DNA of 19,809 nucleotides from contig NW_003101663.1 of NCBI RefSeq assembly GCF_000003855.2, positions 932,363 through 952,171 on the forward strand. The letters run 5' to 3'. Shown here piece by piece: positions 10,578 through 18,336 of the stretch. The first letter of the stretch is position 1. The number at the start of each line of letters is the position of its first letter. Under the pieces are notes generated by a model. That model ran no database searches. It was given only the letters and a program-made list of their open reading frames with translations, and was not told where the DNA came from. A program made the position numbers and the translations under genes. The DNA comes from Blastomyces gilchristii SLH14081. Its lineage: Eukaryota > Ascomycota > Eurotiomycetes > Onygenales > Ajellomycetaceae.

Positions 10578-10675
10578 GAGTTCAAACCTACTCTCTCTTA
10601 ACATTCATTCCCCGGGGGGAAGGCCGCTAATTGAGGCTTCATAGTAGCGTAGTTAATCACTACGCCACCGGGCCT
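10578..10675 (-). other. tRNA-like segment with Pol III A and B box matches, possible SINE head
   Basis: On the minus strand TGGCGTAGTGAT (10656-10667) resembles the A box TRGCNNAGYNGG, and GGTTTGAACTC (10578-10588) resembles the B box GGTTCRANNCC. The ends of the two boxes span 90 bp, within the range for tRNA-derived elements but long for a plain tRNA. Between them are a 7-bp stem (GCGTAGT/ACTACGC) and a CCCC/GGGGGG run. No clear acceptor stem or anticodon arm can be drawn, so it is not a normal tRNA gene. A tRNA-derived SINE or a decayed tRNA gene are the options. The GC-rich core stands out sharply from its AT-rich flanks. Confidence 0.35.
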
Positions 10676-10835
10676 ATAACATCAGGTTGATGAATGATGA
10701 AAAAGTTCAAATATACTCACATCTATGAGTTGATAATAAGAGAGTAATCAATCTAATAAAAAGGAAATTCTTAACATGAAGATCGCGTTACATTGAGATC
10801 AGATATTATATTCTTTATAATTAAACTAATTATGT

Positions 10836-10907
10836 AACTGTGTCTGAGATCAGAGTCAGATTTTTTAATAGTCTTATTATTAATTTAACTGATCTCATTA
10901 CACAGTT
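10836..10907. repeat. Inverted repeat with 18-19 bp arms
   Basis: The left arm aactgtgtctgagatcag (10836-10853) pairs with ctgatctcattacacagtt (10889-10907), with one small bulge, around a 35-nt AT-rich loop. A third related copy of tgagatcag lies at about 10795. Function unknown; it could be a remnant of a small inverted-repeat element. Confidence 0.55.
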
Positions 10908-10915
10908 TTAACATT

Positions 10916-10955
10916 AGATAGTAGTCTCATACTGTCTCAGTAAGACTTACTATCT
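10916..10955. repeat. Hairpin adjacent to the previous inverted repeat
   Basis: agatagtagtct (10916-10927) pairs with agacttactatct (10943-10955) with a single bulged base and a 15-nt loop. It lies only 8 bp from the previous stem. It is not followed by a U-run that would suggest a terminator. Confidence 0.5.
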
Positions 10956-11368
10956 ACTCTTATTACATTTTTCAAATGAGATCATGATTTTCACTTCTTA
11001 ATTTAAATTATTTTTATTGCTTTAAATGACTTTAAATCTTCTTTAAGTATTATCAAAAAGTCATATCTGTCTCAAGCGCTCCACCACGAACTCGCTCAAC
11101 TTTTCGAATACGATAGATCCATCGAAAAGCCCTCGATCATATGAGCATTTTGACCCCATCGCCGACCACATACCCCGTGTGATGGTGGAGTTATTCAGCC
11201 AAACATGAACCAGACATTATTCAAAACTCCTGTGTGGGATTATCCCCTGTTCATCCCTATCACATCACAACCCCGGGCCAAATTGCCCTACAAATTGTAA
11301 GGTGAAGAGACCTAATCATATGCATCAATCTTCTTGATTTTGAAAGATCTCTGATCTGTAATTGTGAA

Positions 11369-11696
11369 GATATCTGAGAAGCAACTTTCATGAAAACTCT
11401 GTCTATCTTTGATGTTTCAAAACATTAATATCAAGTCTCATTCACATACCATCCTTCTCAATCTGGCTCATCTTCAGCAGAAAAATATAAAAAGATATCT
11501 CAGTAATAATATCAAGAACATAATTAACAGACACATCTGAAGTGTATTCTTCATAAAAAACCCTCTCTGTCTTTGATGTATCAAGACATTAAGACCAAGT
11601 CTCACTCTTGTACCGCTTCTTTCAATCTGGCTCATCTCCAGCAGAAAAATACAAAGAGATATCTTGATAACTGTACTTAATACATAATCAGCAGAT
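11369..11696 (+). repeat. 164-bp tandem duplication in LINE 5' UTR (copy 2)
   Basis: Two units, about 11369-11532 and 11533-11696, share a colinear order of blocks: tctttgatg-x-tca-agacatta..., then atctggctcat, then cagcagaaaaata and gatatct. Matching points such as aaaaata at 11481 and 11645 are 164 bp apart. Copy 1 has only one unit (about 5115-5280). Variable numbers of 5' UTR monomers are known from mammalian L1 elements; whether this is the same phenomenon is inference. Confidence 0.75.
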
Positions 11697-12601
11697 ACAA
11701 CAACTATAAAATCAGTATATCTCAAGATCTGACTGAGTCTTTGATCCCTGCACAGTGAGATATATTAAATCTAGTTTTACTATCTCAATATTCAATAGAT
11801 TCTGTAAGAAATTGAGAACAGTAAAACTAGATTTCTATTGAATTTAAGAATTAACTCTATATTAATATAATTATTGATAAAGTCTTCTATTTTAAGATAT
11901 AAATAATCAGTTTCTCTACATTCTGCTGATAATATTTATATTATTATATAGAAACAGACTTATATTCTCTATAATATCAAGACTCTGAAGAGAGAAAGTC
12001 TTGATAGAGAGTATATAGTAGTGTATATCTTAGCAGTTTCTATCTCATTCTTCTGCAGTAGTTAATATAAAAAAAAAAGATCTTAGAAATAGTTTTTTAC
12101 TTCTCTTAAAAAAGTAAGATATTTTTCTCTGAGTTTTATACAATATTCTTATAAAGAATTAAAAACAGAGTTATTTTCTATTATAATTTTATATTCTTTT
12201 AAGTAAGAATTATTTTTTCAGTGACTGAAGAGCTTTCACTAATACTTAATTCTTTTTTACATTTTTTATTAACTGATTTGAGTTGCACACTTGTTGTGTG
12301 AGAAGAATTGAATGATTTAGAATAAAATTAAATAGTTTTAATCAATTTCTCTGTAAAAAATTGATTTATTTTTTATTAGTTTTTCTCTCAAAAACTGTCA
12401 TATTATCTGATTTATTATCAATTAATATTATACTTTTTCTCACTGTATCTTAAGAAAGAGATTGTAAAGATTTTATTGATTTATCTTAAAAATCAATTTT
12501 AGTTTATTAGATTCTCTTTAAAAATCTAATCTAGTTACTGAACTACTGTGAAAAAAATCAGATACTTTATACATAAAAGTCTGTTATTCTTCTTTTGAAA
12601 T

Positions 12602-12723
12602 AGTCTGATCAACTTTTCAATTGAAAACAGACTTAGAAATCTCTTAATTGAAACAGTCTGACTAACTTTTCAATTCAAAAGAGTTTAATAAATATCTTAA
12701 TTAAATTAGTCTGATCAACTTTT
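12602..12723 (+). repeat. Three 53-bp-spaced repeats upstream of ORF1 (copy 2)
   Basis: agtctgatcaactttt occurs at 12602, 12655 (one change, plus a shifted base: agtctgactaactttt) and 12708, spaced exactly 53 bp. The set ends 15 bp before the ORF1 ATG and mirrors 4066-4187 in copy 1. Confidence 0.8.
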
Positions 12724-12738
12724 CATTAAGTAAGAACA

Positions 12739-14358
12739 ATGAGTTTGAAAGTACACTCAGTTAATGTAAAAAAGAATGCTTTCTTAAATGCTATTTCTGA
12801 GATTGAAATTCTGAAGAGAAGAAAGAAAGAAGAAATAGAGAAACAAGAAGTTCTTGAAATACAGAAACTTGAAAAAGCAAGTAAAATTCTTGAAAAGCAG
12901 TGTCTGAGTGAGATGAATGAAGAAGTTCTGTTAATTCTTCATACTCAGGCTAGATAACTACAGAAAGTGATCAAGTTCAAACTTGAAATTTCAAATACAG
13001 TTCTAAAAACTTTGAAAATTTCTAATACAATCACTGACTCTTCAGTTTGCTCTTCTTTCTTTTCTACTTCTTCTTCTTCTTCTTCTTTCAATCAGAAGAA
13101 AATATATACTTAAGCAGCTGAATCTGCTGTCTCTAAATCTGCTATCTCTAAATCTGCTATCTCAAAATCTGCTCAAAATTCTGAGAAAACTGAGAAGAAT
13201 ACTGCTCATACTTCTATTGATAGAAGAGTGAGAAAAAAAATGTAAAAAGAGAAATATCTTCAAATCTCCAGAAATAGAAGACTTATTCTCAAAGTCTTAA
13301 ATCAGAATATCTTACAGAGAAATAAGCTAAACTCAAATCTCATTTTCAGAATTAGAAATGAAATCAATCAGCAGTTCTTTTCTCAGTTAATAACTGATAT
13401 TAAAGTTCAAAAATCAGTTATAGCTTCAATTGAGTCATTCTTCTTTGAAAACTTCATCATTCTGATCACAATGTCTGAATTCAGTGCAGAATTCCTTATT
13501 CAGAATGAGAATCTCTGAAAGTCAGTAGTAGAATCTCTGTTAAACACAATAATTTTATCTAAGAGAGATAAAAAGTGAGATAAATTCATTCTTCATAATA
13601 TTTCAGTTGAAATCTTTGACTGTGAGAAAGGAATACTACTTCTCAAAAATGAATTGAAAGAATACAATTCTATTCAACTGAGAAAAGAGTCTGTATGACT
13701 TAATTCAATTGAGTTTAGACAGAGTAGAAGAAATATCTCTGTTCTAGTGTATATAAAAACACTTGAACAATCAAGAATCTCTGAAGTAAGAGTAGCAGAT
13801 TTAAAAATGAGAGTTCATGAATACAAAGACTCAAGAATGAATCTCAAAGCTTAAACACAGTGTTCAAACTGTTAAAGATATGAATACTTTGCAATCTCTT
13901 ATTTCAGAGACTCAAAATGCACATTCTGTGCTAGAGATCACAAAACTAGTGAGTATAAATATGAAACATGCTTAAAAAGAGATGAAATATGTCAATATAC
14001 TCTACTTAAGTGCTTCAATTGCAAAGAAAAACATGTATCTAGCTCAAAAGAATGTGTATTTTCTTCAAGAACTCAGAAGAACTGAAGAAAAGATGAAGCT
14101 CAAAGTGAATCTAAAACTGAAGAGAAAAGTCAAGCTAGTAAATCTACAACTGTAAGCTTAAAAAGAAGAAATTCTCAATTATCTAGATCTTCAAACTACA
14201 ATTCTCCAGCTAAGTGTAAACAGAATTTGAATTCTCACACTTCTGTTAAAATTAGAGAATTGAGAAATGACTCTGATGATAAACTAGATATAATACAAGC
14301 AGTTGAGATTCCTACTTTTTAAAATAGTTATAATCTACTATCTGATGATAGAAATTAG
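12739..14358 (+). pseudogene. LINE ORF1 remnant, gag-like with zinc knuckles (copy 2)
   Basis: The ATG at 12739 and TAG at 14356-14358 delimit 540 codons, the same length as copy 1 with no net indel. The first 72 codons are open, until CAA became TAA. The Lys/Glu-rich N-terminus, Ser tract (13067-13089) and zinc-knuckle array (about 13861-14055) are all visible. Unlike copy 1, several ligands are gone: in the first knuckle His and the last Cys are Tyr, and further Cys/His-to-Tyr changes follow. Several Gln codons have become TAA or TAG, so CpA sites were also hit here. Not functional. Confidence 0.87.
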
Positions 14359-14387
14359 ATTCTACTCTATCTCTACTCTCTCTTAGT

Positions 14388-16231
14388 ATGAATATACAAC
14401 AAAAACAATAAAAACAGTTTAAAAACTCTTCAAAAATCACATTTATTCAAAATAATATGAATAAAAACTCAAATTGCATTTATTCTTATCTTCAGATTGT
14501 ATTTGAACAAAAAGTTGACTTTGTACTTCTTCAAGAATCAAACTTTAATACTGAGCAAAAGTACATCATTTCTCATTCAAGCTATTACTGATTTCTTCCT
14601 GAAAAATCTGAGATAAAATCAAGAGTAGTGATCTATGAGAGAAAAAGATCAAGATATCAATTTAATTTAAGATTTGATATCATATCTGACTCTGATATTC
14701 TAGTGAGTGATATTATAGATAAAGAGAATGAGTTTGATACTATTCAACTTATAAATATCTATAATGAAAAGTCATTGAAAGAAAACAACAATATCTGAAT
14801 AATTAATAGAGGATTTTTGAATATAACTCTCTTAAAAAACTTTACAATTGCAGAAGACTTCAATACACATCATTTCTGATGAAACTCAGAGTGTATAAGA
14901 GCAGTAAGAGCAGATAAACTGTTTGAATAAACTTTTAAGTATTCAATAGATTTAGTTAACAAGTCTGATCAATAAACATTCTTTAGAAAAGACATGAAAC
15001 AGAAATCTATTATAGATCTAACTTTCATATTACATAATCTAATTGAAAAAAGACTTATAAACTGATTTATTGATTCAAATGAAATCTCAGAATCAGATCA
15101 TAAGATCATTCAATTTGATATTGAACTGAGTGAAAAATAAAGAAGTGAAAATCCTCTTCTCTCTAATCAGTATAACTTTGAAAAAGCTGATTGAAAAGCA
15201 GTTGAAGAAAGAGTAAAACAGCTAAAATTTGAAAGATAGAGTGAGCTCTATTGAAATCAAAGTCAAGATATCTTAAATGAAATGCTTGAGAATAGAGAAA
15301 AGCTGATTACATCTATTCTTCTAACAAGTATTGAAGAAAATATTTCAAAGAAAAAGTCTTCTGAGTATTTCAAATCTTAATGAAATAAGAATATCACTTC
15401 TAAAAGAAAGCAATTAGTCACTGCTAAGAGAGAGTGAAAGAATAACTTAATATCTGATGAAGAGTTCAAAGCTATTTGAAATGAATATTTTTCAGATATT
15501 AAAAGAGCTAAAACAGACTGCTGGAATAAATTTCTTGAAGAAGTATAAGAAAAGAAAGTTTTTAAAGCTTTTAACTATACTAAAATAAGAAGTGTAGTAA
15601 AACTTTCAGTCTTAGAATATAAGTTTCAGAATGAATTATATACAGCAAACTCTTTTAAGAAAAAATGTCAAGCTTTTATAAGAATTCTCTTTCAGAACTC
15701 ATCAAATTCAGATTCAGAGAAAGAGAATATATCACTTCTCAACTACATTGATGAAAATGACTGAGAATGATCTGATCTTACATAAGATGAATTAGAGTCA
15801 GCTATCTTCTCAAGTTCTATTAAAACTGCTGCAGGGCCTGATTCAATTAATCATTTAATTATTCAAAATACATATTTCTACTTAAAGAATGAATATTTTG
15901 AGCTCTTTTTTAATCTCTTAAAAAATGAATATCATTCTGAATGCTGAAGAGAAGCCACTGAAGTGATTCTTGTAAAATCTAATAGAAACACTTTAATTTC
16001 TAAGTCTTATAGAGTAATATCTCTATTAAACTATCTAGAAAAGGTTTTGAAAAAGATAATAGCTACTCAACTATCTTTTATAAGCTCTATTAATAACTCT
16101 CTCTTATTCAGTGAATAAATAAGAGATAGAAAATAATATTCTACAATTGACACTGTTCTCTCAGTTGTTCATGATATTCAAATAGCAAAGTATAAAGATC
16201 TGGTCTCAACTGCAGTTTTTATTGATATAAA
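14388..16231 (+). pseudogene. LINE ORF2 remnant, endonuclease + partial RT (copy 2)
   Basis: ORF2 begins at the ATG 14388-14390, 29 nt after the ORF1 stop. It has the endonuclease motif AEDFNTHH at 14850-14873 (residue 155, as in copy 1). This is followed at 14877-14882 by two adjacent TGA codons where this family has Trp-Trp. The RT entry motif AAGPDS lies from 15828, and the frame continues to a broken end in the RT at 'TAVFIDI' before the catalytic YxDD. Roughly 614 codons are present. Many TGA stops stand at aromatic positions; I saw no frameshift. The truncation at 16231 comes from the gypsy B insertion. Confidence 0.87.
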
Positions 16232-16243
16232 TATAAGAATAAG

Positions 16244-16420
16244 TGCTCGCAGGCGGTTATTCGGGTGTTTGTAGCTTGGCGTGATATGTACTGTTAACTA
16301 CTAGAAGTATTCACAGTAGAAAGATAAAATGTAGAAGTCAAATGTATAATAGTATTCAAGCTGAGTTATGAATAGTATTCATGAACTTCAGTCTATATAG
16401 TTGTGTGTAGCCAAGGGTCA
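16244..16420 (-). repeat. Candidate LTR (or LTR end) of gypsy B
   Basis: The segment starts TGCTCGCAGG and ends AAGGGTCA, giving the 5'-TG...CA-3' termini of an LTR in either orientation. It is GC- and CpG-rich at the LINE junction, unlike its surroundings, and contains two copies of atagtattca about 40 bp apart. Only one copy is in the window, so LTR identity cannot be tested by comparison. No good polypurine tract lies just upstream in the element sense, and the LTR may extend further, with a pyrimidine run (17128-17146) as an alternative tract. Confidence 0.35.
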
Positions 16421-18336
16421 CTAGCTCTATTAATTATATGAGAGATAGAAATAGAGATAAAGAATCTGTGAGAAGTAAGATTTCTTATATATCTCTCTCT
16501 CTCTAAGGCTTCATCTGTGAAGTCTTTCACTGAGTGACTTTATAGAATTAGCTCAGCACTGTAGTGATACTCACTAAAAACTCTTTATATCTATAAAAAA
16601 TCTCAGTAAGAAAAAATTCCTTGTTACTATGAAGTGAAAAGAGTCTGTCACTCAGTTTCTTATTTTATAAGATTCTTTATAATCTACAGATTATTCTCTG
16701 ACTATCATGCAGATTCATCTCATATCTTTTATATAGAAGAATTTCAGTTAACTCTCAATCATTTTCAAAAGATTCTTGTGTGACTGTTATATAGATTCAT
16801 CTTACAGATGAATCACTCCTCTGTGAGATCACTCTCATTAAAGGAGAAGTATTTATAAGTTAATCTTTCACTCATTTCTTATAATCATTGTTCTTTAACA
16901 CTGTAGAATTGTGAGGATTTTTCATTCTTTCATTAACTCTGTAGAATGTAGATTAAGATATCTGCAGTCTGTAATCACTCTTTATAGTTATATAGAAAGA
17001 TTCAGATCTGTGATTCATAATCACTTATATTTACTAGAGTGATCTGACTGTTTTATGAAATCACTCACAGTGTAAGTAAATCTCTCTAGAGTAGTATAAA
17101 TATTTCAGATCTGTTTATAGAATTTTATCTTCTTTTTTCTTTTTCTGTAACAGCTTTTATTCTTATAAACTGTGAGTATTCTCATTCATCTGTGAAGTGT
17201 TTTCACTCAGATGATAGAGAGAGAGTGTTTCTGACAATATTCACATATTAATTCAAGAACTTCTTAAGAATAAAAATTTTTCAATTTTAATATCTTTATA
17301 AATAATATCTGACTACTACTGAGCTTCTTATAAGTGTTTCTGTAACTTCTCTGATCACTTTTTATCAGCTGATGAAGTAGAGATGTCACTGCTCATAACA
17401 GTGTCTTTATCTCTCTCAGCTCTGTCACTGCATCTGATTTTCAGATCAGCAGTTAATCTCATATCTCTCTCAGATTAGCTTCTGACTTTAAGTAGTACAG
17501 TTTCTCTCTTTACTGTAAGTCTTCTTATAAGTAATTTCTTATAGATTCTAGCTAACAGTTCTTATAAATCTCTCAGTGTTATCAGTGTCTTCTGTGACTC
17601 TGTGAGTCTATAATCATCTTCTCTCTGCCTGCACAATCTCTGATCAGATATATGCAAATATGTCTAAGTTTTCTATCAATGATTCTCACACTGCAGTGCA
17701 TTTTCACAATCTCATTATCAATGAGAGATGAGTTCTTAGATACCTGTAAAATCTGAGTAATCAAGACAATGTAAATACTATGAATTTACAATGAGAGTTA
17801 ATCTGAGTACATAAGCTCTCTCTTCATATCTCAATTATTTTCAGGCTGAATACTTCAGCACAACTGAGAAAGCAGACACAGCTTTGTAAAAGATATCTAG
17901 TTATATATACAGATGATCAGCTTTCAAGACTCTGCTGTAACTGTATATACTCTGATGTCTGACTTCTCTGAAGTCTGTGCATTTCTGACAGTCTTTATAT
18001 CAAATGCAATAATTATCTGTACTACAGATATAATACTCTCTGCTTCTTTGAAGAGAAAAATTGATAGTTATAAGAAAGTTAAGTATCATAAGTATTAAGA
18101 ATGTGAATTTGAGTTTTCTTTATTTTTTCTTTATTGATCTCTAAATTGTGTTTATGACTCTGTTTTTATTTTCTTATTTTTTAGCTTTAATGAGAGTATG
18201 ATTTCTTCTTTACTTATATACACTGTGAACTGTTCATCTCAGTAGACACTCATCATCTTATAGACTAGAGCTTGTAAATAACAGTGTTAATATCTTTATT
18301 ATAATCAGATTCTTACTGAAGATTATGCTATTCTGA
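16421..18336 (-). other. Unassigned 3' region of gypsy B
   Basis: About 1.9 kb lies between the chromodomain end and the candidate LTR. Both strands are full of stops, and the short open frames at 17582-17764 and 17913-18098 show no family motif. It is mutated as heavily as the coding parts. It could be gypsy 3' UTR plus a longer LTR, a decayed extra ORF, or a further nested element. It contains a perfect hairpin (16794-16814) and direct repeats of agattcatct at about 16711 and 16793. Confidence 0.45.
16794..16814. repeat. Perfect 8-bp hairpin GATTCATC/GATGAATC
   Basis: GATTCATC (16794-16801) and GATGAATC (16807-16814) flank the 5-nt loop ttaca. A partial second copy of the left arm lies about 83 bp upstream. 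No function can be assigned. Confidence 0.5.

Larger units (their letters stand above)
10376..11080. other. Unassigned spacer, 5' flank of LINE copy 2
   Basis: No coding frame is recognisable on either strand. The stretch is AT-rich and mutated like the elements, except for a GC-rich patch at 10610-10675 and a small CpG patch near 10784-10790. It holds the tRNA/SINE-like segment and two inverted repeats listed separately. It does not visibly match the 3' region of gypsy copy B, so I cannot say it belongs to gypsy A. It is the sequence into which LINE copy 2 inserted. Confidence 0.5.
11081..12738 (+). promoter_or_regulatory. LINE 5' UTR / presumed internal promoter region (copy 2)
   Basis: It is colinear with 4051-5578. 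The first about 210 bp (11081-11290) keep CpG sites and close identity to copy 1, apart from an 11-bp gap. From about 11290 inward it is strongly AT-shifted. It carries a 164-bp tandem duplication that copy 1 lacks, the stem-loop and the three 53-bp repeats. The minus-strand open frame at 11474-11725 spans the duplication and is not a gene. Confidence 0.65.
11081..16231 (+). mobile_element. LINE (Tad1-like), copy 2, truncated in RT by gypsy B
   Basis: This has the same organisation as copy 1 on the opposite strand: 5' UTR 11081-12738, ORF1 12739-14358, ORF2 from 14388. Homology to copy 1 (558-5578) stops at 'attgatataaa' (16221-16231) in the RT domain. About 12 bp later a TG-starting GC-rich sequence begins, which I take as the end of gypsy B inserted into this LINE; the rest of ORF2 should lie beyond the right edge. 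Substitutions relative to copy 1 are mostly C-to-T or G-to-A. It is more decayed than copy 1 in ORF1 and the 5' UTR. Confidence 0.9.

Noticed and set aside
1..16231. A single inverted segmental duplication of a LINE-gypsy unit
   Set aside because: The LINE-gypsy junctions differ: gypsy A meets the LINE 5' end (5578), while gypsy B meets the LINE inside RT (16231-16244). Independent insertions fit better.
17128..17146. 19-nt pyrimidine run as the gypsy B polypurine tract
   Set aside because: It is not followed in the element sense by a TG LTR start, and similar runs occur elsewhere (about 18116-18134). It is kept only as an alternative in the LTR entry.
17582..18098. Short open frames on both strands in the gypsy B tail, considered as an extra gene
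   Set aside because: They are short, unrelated to known families as far as I can see, and flanked by stops in the same frames. The few stops here may be chance.
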